NCBI GenBank assembly: GCA_910579925.1
Contig: CAJTVY010000064.1
Coordinates: 1-14,899 of the forward strand
DNA from: an uncultured Dorea sp.
Lineage (GTDB): Bacteria; Bacillota; Clostridia; Lachnospirales; Lachnospiraceae
DNA length: 14,899 nt
Reading direction: 5' to 3'
In this document: one piece after another, positions 1-7,905 of the stretch
How positions within the stretch are numbered: the first letter of the stretch is position 1
Layout of the letters: every line of letters starts with the position of its first letter
The notes under the pieces: generated by a model
Seen by the model: the letters and a program-made list of their open reading frames with translations, nothing else
What the model was told of the DNA's origin: nothing
The model's database searches: none
Translations under genes and position numbers: made by a program

Positions 1-1
1 A

Positions 2-39
2 AAGGAACCTTCTACAACTTTAAATGTAAAAGATTCCTT
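2..39 (-). terminator. Probable terminator hairpin of the kinase/TIM-barrel operon
   Basis: Positions 2-16 pair with 25-39 around an 8-nt loop. Read as minus-strand RNA all 15 positions pair (two of them G-U); read as plus-strand RNA those two become C-A mismatches, so the hairpin belongs to the minus strand. It lies about 100 nt downstream of the TIM-barrel gene. The window ends where the U-tract should be, so its length cannot be judged. Confidence 0.5.
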
Positions 40-135
40 AAGTTAATGACATTGATACAATTCGAGGGTTCTTCCTTTGTCCACATGGACTTTTCATTTC
101 CTTTTTACAAAACAAAAATTTATCCTTATCTGGTA

Positions 136-918
136 TCACGTTGCCCGCATATCATCAATTTGACAGGCCCGTTCATATGCCAAATCCAGAAACTGTTGAA
201 TAGACAGATTTTCATAATCCCAATTCATTGGCTCTAATGTTGTAGCGCCTTTATATCCCGTTAGCGATATTTTTCTCATAACCGTCAGCCAGTCTATATT
301 TCCATCAAAGGGCAGCTGATGTTGATTATGTTTTCCACCATTGTCCTGTAAATGTAGCGCCATCAAACGATCTCCATACAATTTCAGTAAATCTTCATTC
401 GGCGCATAATTTTTGTGGTGACAGCTATCATAGCAAAATCCGACATTTTTCGACTGAAAGGAACCTAATACCAAAGCCAGGTTTTGAATATTGGATAAAT
501 TTTCAAAGGCAATTTTTATATCATTCTTTTCTGCTTCTGTAATAATTGTTCCTAATCTTTCCACCCCTAAATGATCAATCGGATGCTCGTCATCCGGTAA
601 ATGTATCACCATTGTTGGAATACTATATTTAAAACAGTCGTTTACACATTGTAAATAATTTTGGAATACGCTTTCTCCATCCAGATTATCTAATGATAAA
701 TAATTTTGTTCATGAAGAGGCGTATGTATATTATCTATATACAATCCTGCGTTTCTGGCAAACTGAACATCTTTCTGATAGCCGGCCCCTCTGCCAAATT
801 GATCGCTCCACCAAAGCATTACACAATCAAAACCTGCCTCTTTAATCAATCTGTATCTTTCCTCAAAAGATACATCATATCCCAAACCATACCCAAAACA
901 ATCATATATTCCTATCAT
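136..918 (-). CDS. Sugar phosphate isomerase/epimerase-like TIM-barrel protein
   Basis: A 260-residue protein of the xylose isomerase-like/AP endonuclease family 2 TIM-barrel superfamily, cytoplasmic. Candidate metal ligands sit where this fold places them: Glu139 (IAFENL), Asp164 and His167/168 (CYDSCHH), His189 (ALHLQDN) and Glu229 (TLEP), with additional His65 and His106. Length fits the single-domain family. The start at 918 is preferred because AGGATGGAGAGAGG precedes the ATG; an upstream in-frame ATG at 981 would overlap the kinase gene and adds a non-family N-terminus. It follows the kinase gene by 22 bp, so they are likely co-transcribed. Substrate is not deducible: members isomerise or epimerise keto-sugars, inososes or hydroxypyruvate. 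The adjacent kinase makes a sugar or cyclitol route possible, which is only inference. Confidence 0.85.
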   Translation of the reverse strand: MIGIYDCFGYGLGYDVSFEERYRLIKEAGFDCVMLWWSDQFGRGAGYQKDVQFARNAGLYIDNIHTPLHEQNYLSLDNLDGESVFQNYLQCVNDCFKYSIPTMVIHLPDDEHPIDHLGVERLGTIITEAEKNDIKIAFENLSNIQNLALVLGSFQSKNVGFCYDSCHHKNYAPNEDLLKLYGDRLMALHLQDNGGKHNQHQLPFDGNIDWLTVMRKISLTGYKGATTLEPMNWDYENLSIQQFLDLAYERACQIDDMRAT

Positions 919-940
919 AGTAACCTCTCTCCATCCTAAT

Positions 941-1435
941 CTACACACTCTGACGCATGACCAGATCCGCTGCCAGATCAACGGTCAAATCGCTTGTATC
1001 AATTCTATTTTCTAAAGATGAGAAATATAATAAAGACGTTAAACTTACTTCAAGCCATTCCTCTGTTCTCCATTCACACGTTTTATCGTTTTTCCATCTA
1101 TCTATCAGATTATTTTTATCGCAGACCAAAACAGCGCTTTTTACTTCTAATCCCAGATCAGAGATTCCGTCAGCGATTTTTTGATACACCCATTGTTCGT
1201 CCATCAGCCATACTAATACAATCATTTTACATATTGAACACTTCCTGTAGTTATCCACCAAATGTAAAATATTATCTATTGCCATCGTTTTGGTTTCGCG
1301 ATTTCCCACGAATGGATGAAGATCGAAGCACCAGTCTCCATCTATAAAAGCTGTTCCTTCATACTTTTCTGCAATATATTTTCCTATTGTTGTTTTTCCC
1401 ACTCCCATGGGACCATTAATTATGATTACTTTCAT
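941..1435 (-). CDS. P-loop NTPase / small-molecule kinase-like protein
   Basis: A 164-residue cytoplasmic protein with a Walker A motif at residues 8-16 (GPMGVGKTT), followed by a DGDW motif at 32-35 resembling the substrate/Mg site of shikimate, gluconate and chloramphenicol phosphotransferase-type kinases, and a helical C-terminal half with WRTEEW. Length fits the single-domain nucleoside/shikimate-kinase-like fold. The ATG at 1435 is preceded by a modest GTGGGA Shine-Dalgarno-like run and the Walker A motif follows at the usual distance from the N-terminus, so the start is sound. First gene of a two-gene minus-strand operon with the TIM-barrel protein. ATP-dependent phosphorylation of a small molecule is the likely activity; the substrate is unknown. 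Confidence 0.75.
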   Translation of the reverse strand: MKVIIINGPMGVGKTTIGKYIAEKYEGTAFIDGDWCFDLHPFVGNRETKTMAIDNILHLVDNYRKCSICKMIVLVWLMDEQWVYQKIADGISDLGLEVKSAVLVCDKNNLIDRWKNDKTCEWRTEEWLEVSLTSLLYFSSLENRIDTSDLTVDLAADLVMRQSV

Positions 1436-1502
1436 ACGAAATTTCCCACAATATTATTTTAATTTATTCATGATTCTGTTTCCGACATTGCAAATCTTCA
1501 CA

Positions 1503-2096
1503 TTATCTTCCTCTAATTTCTTTTGTCAGAAGATATACCCCATATATTCCACATATGAAAAGAATGAGATCTTCATAAGCAGAAAAAATAACCGATTTCA
1601 TTCCTGTCAACCCCCATATGGTCAATAGCAAAAGTAGAAACTTATTTTTTCTTTTATATCCTGCATATACAGTTATGCTTAAACTAACGATAGGACAGGG
1701 CATAATATGTGTAACCATCTGTGGAAACTGATTTCCCATCGCTATTGATATCAACGGATATAAGTAAAACAGTATAAGCAATACACTTTGAAATAAATCA
1801 GGTCTTTCAAGTATGTCATTTTTATTGTGCAATCCTTCATATAAAAATAGAAAACCGCAAATTAAATATAGTGGTAAAGCAAAAAATTTCTGTATAGGCA
1901 TTATCCCATAACACCCGAAAAACACGATCCCTATGAATAAATTTGCTATTCCCAGCATCAGTTTCGCTAAACATTCTACCTTGCCGGTATATGACAGCGT
2001 CATTGCAATTATAATTAAAATTAGCAGTATCATCTGAATAAGAACCGTATTCTCGTTATATTGTCCAATTACATTCCAAAAGGCTTGTGCATCCAT
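1503..2096 (-). CDS. DUF6064 family integral membrane protein
   Basis: A 197-residue, strongly hydrophobic protein with about six or seven membrane segments. It begins with an AFWNVIGQYN motif and contains MPCP within the fifth hydrophobic block and a terminal AYEDL motif; these match the pattern I associate with DUF6064 proteins (start motif with FF/W..YN, LPCP, PEDL). Function of that family is unknown. The start at 2096 is chosen over an ATG at 2111 because the GGAGG inside the upstream codons forms a good ribosome binding site 8 nt before the ATG at 2096. It is followed after about 70 bp by the kinase gene; no terminator is obvious between them, so partial co-transcription is possible. 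AT-rich like its two downstream neighbours. Confidence 0.75.
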   Translation of the reverse strand: MDAQAFWNVIGQYNENTVLIQMILLILIIIAMTLSYTGKVECLAKLMLGIANLFIGIVFFGCYGIMPIQKFFALPLYLICGFLFLYEGLHNKNDILERPDLFQSVLLILFYLYPLISIAMGNQFPQMVTHIMPCPIVSLSITVYAGYKRKNKFLLLLLTIWGLTGMKSVIFSAYEDLILFICGIYGVYLLTKEIRGR

Positions 2097-2132
2097 TTTA
2101 TTTGCCTCCATAAATCTTGATTTTTTGCTCTA

Positions 2133-2141
2133 AGTATAGCA
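2133..2141 (-). promoter_or_regulatory. Extended -10 promoter element for the DUF6064 gene
   Basis: On the minus strand TGC precedes TATACT, giving a TGN extended -10, about 35 nt upstream of the gene start. No good -35 is seen at 17-18 nt, which is tolerable for an extended -10 promoter. Confidence 0.45.
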
Positions 2142-2218
2142 TATCCTCCTACAGTTAGCTACAAAAATACAGAGCATAGCAACTGCTTGAGAAATGTAAT
2201 TTTCTTATAAAAAACTTC

Positions 2219-2256
2219 AAGGGCAGGTATAACTTATACAAGCCATACCTGCCCTT
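2219..2256 (-). terminator. Rho-independent terminator of the chemoreceptor gene
   Basis: A perfect 12-bp stem (2219-2230 with 2245-2256, arm AAGGGCAGGTAT as read on plus) with a 14-nt loop. On the minus strand it is followed by GAAG and then TTTTTT. It sits 45 bp after the chemotaxis gene's stop. Confidence 0.85.
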
Positions 2257-2300
2257 GTTTAGAACTATCTATTTCCCGATAGCTCCTTGATCTTCTATTC

Positions 2301-4037
2301 CTATGCTTCTCTGACCTTAAACTGCTTCACCAGACTCATCAGCGACTGCGCCTGACCGGACAATTCTTCGCTGGCCGCCGCACTTTCCTCTGAAGTAGCA
2401 GAATTGGTATGTACCACGCTGGAAATCTGATCAATTCCCTGTGTTACCTGCGCAATAGACTGCGCTTGATCCAGTGAAGCTCTGGATATCTCCTGAACCA
2501 GTTTCGCAGATTCTTCAGAAGATACGACAATACGGTCAAGAGATTCTGCCGTCTGGTTAGCAATATCGGCTCCCTCCTGTACGGAATGAACAGTCGCTTC
2601 AATGAGCGCCGCCGTGTTCTTGGAGGCTTCCGCAGACTTACTTGCCAGGTTACGAACTTCATCGGCAACCACTGCAAAACCTTTGCCCGCAGCCCCGGCC
2701 CGGGCCGCCTCAACGGCAGCGTTCAAAGCAAGAATATTAGTCTGGAAAGCAATATCCTCAATAGTCTTGATAATCTTACTGATCTCAGAGGACGAATCAT
2801 TAATCTGATTCATGGAAGTGGTCATCTGTTCCATCTGCTTCTTTCCCCGTTCCAGTTCCGCCGCAGTGGTCCGTGCCTGTTCGCTGGTCAGCTTTGCATT
2901 CTCTGCACTGTTTGTTACATGGGCGTTAATATCATTAATAGTAGCCGCAAGTTCTTCCACGGAGGATGCCTGTTCCGTTGTTCCCTGAGCAAGCGCCTGA
3001 GCGCCGCTGGCCACCTGTTCCGAACCGCTGGCTACCTCTTCAGCGCTGATGTTAAGATTTCTGAAAACGTTGTTCAGCGTATCAATCGTATGCTGGAAGG
3101 ATCTCTTGATCGGTGCAAAATCTCCCACATATTCCATATTCATCTCAAACGTCAGATTCCCTTGGTCAAGTTCCGCCAGGGATGCAGAAATATCTCCTAT
3201 ATAATTCCGCCAGGTCTGTACCGTACTTGACAGCGCCCGGGTCATATCTCCGATCTCATCCTCAGATTCAAAGATCTCTACCTCGTCGCTGAGATTTCCC
3301 AGACTGAGTTCTTTCAGACGCTCAGATGCCGCCTTAATGGGATCCGCCATCTTCTTTGCTATAATAGAAATCACAATAATGCCTAAAACAAAAACACCCA
3401 GACCAAAAGCACACTGAACCAGGATAGACAGAAAACATGATCTGTTAGCTGCCGCTAACTCATCCTCAATGATAACCTGCATATCCTCCTCATAATTACC
3501 CGTTCCGATATACCATCCATAAGGCTCGAACTTCTTGACAAACCCCCTCTTGGCCTTAGCCTCAGTCTCTCCGGACTTTGCAAAATAAAAATCTATGAAA
3601 CCTCCGTCCGGCTTATCTCCGGCCGCAATCGTATCCTGGACAAAATAATTCCCTTTCTCATCCTGCGTATTATAGCGGTTAGTACCTTCCACATCCGGAT
3701 TGATATGCACCGCATTGGTTCCGTCCGCCATATCTGCCCAGAAATATCCCGTCCCGTCATTGTACCTGGTAGTACGGACTATATACTTAGCATTCTCCAT
3801 CGCTTCTTTTTCGGTAATCTCACCGCTCTGATACTTGTCATATTCTGCCTGCAGTACCCCAATCATACACTCCACCTGGCTCTTAATAATCTGATCCAGC
3901 TTCTCATTCTCCGCCTCAATGTTCTTATCATATGCTCTGCGCAGAGACAGATAGGACAAAGAGGAAAGCAAAAATACAGCAATAAAGGTAAGAATACCGA
4001 TGCTGGAAATCAGTTTTCCTCGTAACTTTAGTTTCAT
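2301..4037 (-). CDS. Methyl-accepting chemotaxis protein with extracytoplasmic Cache domain
   Basis: A 578-residue transmembrane chemoreceptor. TM1 is at about residues 9-31. An extracytoplasmic single-Cache-like domain spans about 32-198, with a YFWAD motif near 98-102 and GWYIGTG near 174-180 as in sCache_2 sensors. TM2 is at about 201-227, followed by a HAMP linker (about 229-281) and a long coiled-coil signalling domain. Its hairpin tip near 427-465 carries the conserved EDIAFQTNILALNAAVEAAR-type sequence that docks CheA/CheW. Glu/Gln/Ser-rich methylation regions flank it (ASSVEEL, TSEESAAASEEL). There is no C-terminal NWETF-like CheR tether. The start has GAGGGG about 10 nt upstream. It is monocistronic, with its own promoter and terminator. 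Cache domains of this type usually bind small organic acids or similar metabolites; the ligand is not readable here. Confidence 0.95.
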   Translation of the reverse strand: MKLKLRGKLISSIGILTFIAVFLLSSLSYLSLRRAYDKNIEAENEKLDQIIKSQVECMIGVLQAEYDKYQSGEITEKEAMENAKYIVRTTRYNDGTGYFWADMADGTNAVHINPDVEGTNRYNTQDEKGNYFVQDTIAAGDKPDGGFIDFYFAKSGETEAKAKRGFVKKFEPYGWYIGTGNYEEDMQVIIEDELAAANRSCFLSILVQCAFGLGVFVLGIIVISIIAKKMADPIKAASERLKELSLGNLSDEVEIFESEDEIGDMTRALSSTVQTWRNYIGDISASLAELDQGNLTFEMNMEYVGDFAPIKRSFQHTIDTLNNVFRNLNISAEEVASGSEQVASGAQALAQGTTEQASSVEELAATINDINAHVTNSAENAKLTSEQARTTAAELERGKKQMEQMTTSMNQINDSSSEISKIIKTIEDIAFQTNILALNAAVEAARAGAAGKGFAVVADEVRNLASKSAEASKNTAALIEATVHSVQEGADIANQTAESLDRIVVSSEESAKLVQEISRASLDQAQSIAQVTQGIDQISSVVHTNSATSEESAAASEELSGQAQSLMSLVKQFKVREA

Positions 4038-4116
4038 TTCAAAGACCCCTCTCTATAAATAGTAATTGTTATTGTTATTTTTCAACAAAAATAGCCGTAA
4101 AATAACTAATAAATTC

Positions 4117-4145
4117 ATTATAATAGATAATAGATGAAAAGTCCA
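4117..4145 (-). promoter_or_regulatory. Sigma-A-type promoter of the chemoreceptor gene
   Basis: On the minus strand a perfect TATAAT (4117-4122) lies 17 nt downstream of TGGACT (4140-4145), four of six matches to the -35 consensus. The leader to the ATG is about 70-80 nt. No sigma-D/FliA-like -10 (GCCGATAA) is seen, so flagellar-class control is not indicated. Confidence 0.6.
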
Positions 4146-4207
4146 TGATTCTTTCAAGTTTTTGGTAGCTTTTTAAAAATATTGGTTTTTATGACTCGAA
4201 AAGACAG

Positions 4208-4429
4208 TTACAATTCTGATGAACCGTCTGTCGCATCTACACGAAAGCCTTGTGTGAGGAAGAATTTCGAATCGCGGCCGGAACCACAGCCGAAATCAAG
4301 GATAACGTCATTAGGAGATAACTTATTTAAGAATCTATTTTGTGTAGCTTTAAAATCTACATTGACCGTTCCCTCTACAAAACTCTTTGCATTTAAATCA
4401 TAATATGTAATGGTTTCATAATCGCTCAT
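4208..4429 (-). pseudogene. Truncated class I SAM-dependent methyltransferase
   Basis: A 73-residue N-terminal piece of a Rossmann-fold methyltransferase. It holds the SAM-binding motif I VILDFGCGSGRDSKFF and ends right after motif II (VDATDGSSEL) with TAA. Full-length relatives are about 200 residues, so the rest of the Rossmann core and the substrate half are missing. Reading the three frames beyond the stop toward the chemoreceptor promoter gave no recognisable continuation, so this is a truncation rather than a single frameshift. The start at 4429 follows AAGGAG at good spacing; a further in-frame ATG at 4447 is less well placed. It is very unlikely to be catalytically active. It could still be translated because the ribosome binding site is intact. 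Confidence 0.75.
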
Positions 4430-4528
4430 TTTTCTCCTTGCCTCCATTTGTCATCTTGCTTCCTCCATCTTACGTTCATTTTACATACTACAACATTCTT
4501 CTTGAAGTAAGAAAAAGATATGAAACAA

Positions 4529-4549
4529 AGCCATGCTCACCGCATGGCT
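4529..4549 (-). terminator. Terminator hairpin after the unrecognised protein gene
   Basis: An 8-bp perfect stem (AGCCATGC with GCATGGCT, 4529-4536 and 4542-4549) and a 5-nt loop, followed on the minus strand by TTGTTT. It lies 25 nt beyond the TAA at 4575 and 140 nt beyond the earlier in-frame TGA at 4689, which supports the farther stop as the ancestral end of that gene. Confidence 0.6.
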
Positions 4550-4574
4550 CTCTCATTCTAAACATATACGTCTA

Positions 4575-6008
4575 TTACACATCATACGCCGCAATCACCT
4601 TACAGATCTCATGACTGCAGTACTGAAAAGTCTGATCCTCACGCGCCGTTTCTGTGATACCCCTCTGTACATCTGCCGTTCCTTCGGATCAATAAATACT
4701 GCTCTGATAAGAAGCATAAACCTGCTTACGATCAATATGCGCGGTTCTTATCAGTCCGGAAATCCAAGGTTTCTTTTTTACCAGCGCTTTATTTTCATCC
4801 AGACTGCGATCCAGCGCATCCATAAATTTCTCCATAAACGGCTCCCAGACATGATGAAGCATCTCTGCCAGCTGATCACTTATATCCGCCTTTGCAATTT
4901 CCTTTTGCGCCGAGCCCTCCCAGGCCGCCAGGAACTTACCTAACGCTGAATCCGTCTCCCTTGTGTTCCAGTCCCTTTCCGGATTTTTCAATTGTTCAGA
5001 AAGTGATTTGGCATAAGCGCCGGCAAACAATAAATCTTTCGCATCATATAGAACCCGGCCATCGGATTGTAATTTTACCGGTTCCATCCCTTCATTCGCT
5101 CCCGCCGCTACGGAAAAACTCTCTCTAAGCCGCGCCGCCATATATGCATCGTCTTGTTTCAACCACTGATCAGAAGAATGATCTGCTTCTGCGTAAATAT
5201 CTGTCTGCGCAAGATAGTCTTCATAAGCAGCCGCTTTTTTGTCCACCATAGCCAGGACACCGTCTTTCATATCCGCCGCCGCTCCTGACTGTCCGAGACC
5301 TTCATAAAATTCTCCAACACTGCCCGCATAAGAATCCGCCAGTTCTTCTTTAGTCTCTGTATATATCTGTTCCAGTTTCTCCATCTCAAGGAACTGCCTG
5401 TCGCCAGTGTATTGATTCTGAATACGATCCTTGAGAACCGCATATCGGGAAGCCAGATAATCCGCTTTCATTTCAAGCCGCTCAATATTAAAGAATCCCG
5501 TACCCATCTGCACAAAATCTGCCTCCACACCACGCCAGTCTATTTCCGTCCCCAGTCCATTTTCATTTAATTTCTGACGGAAACTTTCAAGCTCATCCTC
5601 GCTGATCTGACCGGGCAGAATAACCCTCACGATCTCTGTTGGATTCGGTACAGATGAATCGAGTTCTATCCGACCCTCAATACGATACTGCTTCAGATAC
5701 TGATTTAATAAAGCGTCTTTCTCTGTATACGATGTCCGTTCAGAAGGAGGAAGAAGTTCAGCCTTTAATCTTTCATCCGGCTCAACCTTTGTGTATTTGA
5801 AAGGACCGATCGACTTCATGTTACTTCCATTCGGTCTGTAAATACCGGCATCATACTCTCTTTGCACAGACCCGGAACGGAAAGAAAACTGGTCCTGACG
5901 AACCGATAATCTGCTTAGTTTTTCAAATGCAGAACTCTGCCTTACTCCGGTAGCCTTAAATGCTGATTTGTTCAAATGGTTTTGAATACCAATTTTTCCT
6001 ATAAACAT
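4575..6008 (-). CDS. Unrecognised conserved-looking protein with an in-frame UGA (439 aa, or 477 codons if read through)
   Basis: I do not recognise a family. The start at 6008 follows GGGAGGTGA; the longer frame upstream to 6164 runs through another gene remnant and is rejected. Residues 1-439 are hydrophilic, rich in Glu, Lys, Ala and aromatic residues, with long predicted helices (about 175-300 and 360-415) and no signal peptide or membrane span, so it is probably cytoplasmic. The frame meets TGA at 4689-4691, then continues without a stop for 37 sense codons (beginning SEGTADVQRG, ending CKVIAAYDV) to TAA at 4575-4577, just before a terminator. This implies a nonsense mutation of a 477-residue ancestor, or a sequencing error. 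Translation most likely stops at 4689. It has its own extended -10 promoter and is monocistronic. Confidence 0.7.
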
Positions 6009-6041
6009 CAAGTCACCTCCCAGCTTTTCCTCTTTCATATA

Positions 6042-6050
6042 AATATACCA
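6042..6050 (-). promoter_or_regulatory. Extended -10 promoter element for the unrecognised protein gene
   Basis: On the minus strand TGG precedes TATATT, a TGN extended -10, about 35 nt before the ATG at 6008. The -35 region is weak. It sits between the ABC-ATPase remnant and the gene. Confidence 0.4.
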
Positions 6051-6087
6051 CATTCTCTCTAATCTGAATAGTAGAATCGTTCGTGAT

Positions 6088-6246
6088 TTAGCAATTTGCC
6101 ACATAAATATAGGCGTCCTCCAAAGCTGCCGCTGCCAGCCCCCTCCCGTCCGGCTTCGTTTCACTCAGCACCCTGATCTGCATCCCGTTCTCAATAAACT
6201 GTTTAGAAGAAACATGATACTTTCGTTCCAGTTCTCTTGCCTCGCC
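6088..6246 (-). pseudogene. C-terminal remnant, probably of an ABC-transporter ATP-binding protein
   Basis: An open frame of 52 codons with no start codon at its head (it is preceded by an in-frame TGA at 6247-6249) ends in TAA at 6088. The peptide reads like the end of a Firmicutes multidrug/bacitracin-type ABC ATPase: a basic helix with RELERKYHVSSKQF, a beta strand (MQIRVLSETKPDG) and LEDAYIYV, resembling the LEDVYLYYF tail of those proteins. It is wedged between the DUF2461 terminator and the promoter of the next gene, with no room for the rest of the ATPase. The assignment rests on a remembered motif, so the protein-like nature is firmer than the family. Confidence 0.45.
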
Positions 6247-6264
6247 TCAGATCAGATTGGCAAA

Positions 6265-6307
6265 AAACTGGCAATCTTACACAAAACCCATGTAAGATTG
6301 CCAGTTT
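6265..6307 (-). terminator. Strong terminator of the sigma factor/DUF2461 operon
   Basis: A perfect 17-bp stem (6265-6281 with 6291-6307) with a 9-nt loop. On the minus strand it ends in a run of six T residues. It begins only 3 bp after the stop codon of the DUF2461 gene. Confidence 0.9.
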
Positions 6308-6309
6308 CT

Positions 6310-6993
6310 TTATCTTTCCGGCATTTTGAAATTCACAAGCCCGCGGTTCAGATAATCATTAAATGGTTTCATAAGCCGAAAAACCGAAACCGCATGCTCC
6401 AGAAATGCCTCTCCGTCTCCAAACTGGGCGTCTGTCACCGGGTATTCCAGATACCAGCTTTTATATTTTAAGAACTCTGCCTGGGGATGCTCTTTCTCGT
6501 ATCCCGCAGGCACCCTCTTAAGCGCCGTTCCCTGTACGGTAAAATGTTTCCGGAAATCCGGATCTCCCAGAATCTCTTCCCATTCCCTGCCGTTTGCCGC
6601 TATATAATCCCGTACCATTGCGGTTGCTTCTTTAAACATATCCGCAAACAGACCGCCTCCTAAGAAGGACTGCCCGCCCGGCTTTATCATGAGATAATAC
6701 CCTACCGGAACCGGAAGCTTCCCTTTTGCAGAAATGTGCGCACGGAAGGCCGGATTATAAGGAGATTTGTCGTGGCTAAACCGGGTGTCTCTTACCAGCT
6801 TAAAGGTGAGATCCTTGGGCTGATTATGAAGGACGCTGTTGTCAAACTCTCCGATTCTCAGAATCAGCTCCTGCAGCAGTGATTCAAACTCTGCATTGGC
6901 CTCCTTATATTCCGCCTTATGCGCATGATACCATTCACGTTCATTATGGCTGGCAAGGCCAGCCAGGTAATCTAAAATCAATTGTGTATTCAT
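6310..6993 (-). CDS. DUF2461 domain-containing protein
   Basis: A 227-residue soluble protein spanning the whole DUF2461 (TIGR02453) family. Recognisable segments are the N-terminal FL..L..HNEREWYHAHK-like motif, FKLVRDTRFSHDKSPYNPAFRAHIS near residues 64-88, and the glycine-rich YYLMIKPGGQSFLGGGLF near 99-116, followed by the mid-region KR.P.GY motif and LKYKSWY near 174-180. The family's biochemical role is not established. The ATG at 6991-6993 overlaps the TGA of the upstream sigma factor (ATGA), indicating translational coupling. A strong terminator follows at once, so the two genes form a closed operon. The pairing suggests the protein works in, or is supplied together with, the sigma factor's response; that is inference. 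Confidence 0.93.
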   Translation of the reverse strand: MNTQLILDYLAGLASHNEREWYHAHKAEYKEANAEFESLLQELILRIGEFDNSVLHNQPKDLTFKLVRDTRFSHDKSPYNPAFRAHISAKGKLPVPVGYYLMIKPGGQSFLGGGLFADMFKEATAMVRDYIAANGREWEEILGDPDFRKHFTVQGTALKRVPAGYEKEHPQAEFLKYKSWYLEYPVTDAQFGDGEAFLEHAVSVFRLMKPFNDYLNRGLVNFKMPER

Positions 6994-7850
6994 CTTGCCA
7001 CCTCCGCATTTGCCACAACCGAATAGGACGCCCCATTCAGGAAATCCTCTATAAACTTTTTCAGACTCTCCGGCGGCTGATACGCCTTGCAGAATGAAAA
7101 TGTCTGAGACAGATCATCAATCTCCTCCATAGCCTCTTTTACCTCCAGTGTTGTCTGCCCTGCGGCAGACGCAGAGGTAAAGAATAGATTTTCCGGCACG
7201 ATCCTGTGGTTCTGGATTGCATAATTTACCCGATCTGCACATTTACATTTGCCCTTCCCATATTCACCGCAGTATTCCGAGAGAAAGTCTGCCACCTTAC
7301 GTCTTACGCGCACCAGTCTCTGTCTGTATGCCTCCGGCGTAATCCCCAGGATATCGCCGGCAATGCGGCTGTCAATTTTGAACATGGTTCCCAGAATAAA
7401 GATACACCGGCTCTCTGCATCCAGACACTGTAACATAACGTTGGTGCAGGACAGCTTCAGTTCCTCCGCCAGAATAGATTTTTCCACATCCTGGGTCAGA
7501 TCGGGCACATGATGGATATCCGCAGTTTTAATATCATTTCCATAATACTCAAAACTTAAAGGGAACTTCGCAAACATATGCTTTTTGTAGTCTTTCAGAT
7601 GATTAGAAGCAATGCTGAATACCCAGGTGGAAAAAGAACTGTCTCCTTTATAGGACGACAGATGGGTCATGACTTTCAGCAGAATATCCTGCGACGCATC
7701 CTCGGCATCCGGGAAAGTTCCCAGCATCCGCAAGGAGAGATTAAATACCAGATCCTGTACGCTGGAAAGCACAGTCTCAAGGGATTCCTTATCTCCCGCC
7801 ACGGCCTTCTGAATCAATGCCAGTAATTCTTCATTTGTTAATTTGCTCAT
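6990..7850 (-). CDS. ECF-like sigma-70 family RNA polymerase sigma factor with C-terminal extension
   Basis: A 286-residue protein. Sigma region 2 lies at about residues 33-90 (LVFNLSLRMLG, DAEDASQDILLKV, SSFSTWVFSIASNHLKDY), binding core polymerase and the -10. Region 4 lies at about 131-190, with the helix-turn-helix DSRIAGDILGITPEAYRQRL contacting the -35. No region 3 is evident, as in ECF factors. Unlike a minimal ECF factor (about 160-200 residues) it carries about 95 extra residues: a Cys cluster (Cys194, Cys202, Cys204) within YCGEYGKGKCKC, then a helical tail. The cluster could bind metal or sense redox state, and no anti-sigma gene is adjacent, so the tail may replace one; this is inference. 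The start at 7850 follows AGAGG; an in-frame ATG at 7874 has no such site. An ECF-like promoter lies upstream. Confidence 0.88.
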   Translation of the reverse strand: MSKLTNEELLALIQKAVAGDKESLETVLSSVQDLVFNLSLRMLGTFPDAEDASQDILLKVMTHLSSYKGDSSFSTWVFSIASNHLKDYKKHMFAKFPLSFEYYGNDIKTADIHHVPDLTQDVEKSILAEELKLSCTNVMLQCLDAESRCIFILGTMFKIDSRIAGDILGITPEAYRQRLVRVRRKVADFLSEYCGEYGKGKCKCADRVNYAIQNHRIVPENLFFTSASAAGQTTLEVKEAMEEIDDLSQTFSFCKAYQPPESLKKFIEDFLNGASYSVVANAEVAR

Positions 7851-7905
7851 AATTTCCTCTTTTCTGAAGCGCATATATGATTCGTACGGGGAAATGACTT
7901 TTATG

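Noticed and set aside
2586..3230. 214-codon plus-strand open frame
   Set aside because: Antisense shadow of the conserved chemoreceptor signalling domain.
4689..4691. Selenocysteine at the in-frame UGA
   Set aside because: No strong stem-loop lies at the usual distance downstream, there is no redox-like Cys/Sec motif around it, and no selenoprotein gene is nearby; a nonsense mutation is simpler.
4533..4943. 136-codon plus-strand open frame
   Set aside because: Antisense to the unknown protein and overlapping its terminator; no initiation signals.
6009..6164. Longer N-terminus for the unknown protein (start at 6164)
   Set aside because: It runs through the ABC-ATPase remnant in another frame and past the ideal ribosome binding site that serves the ATG at 6008.
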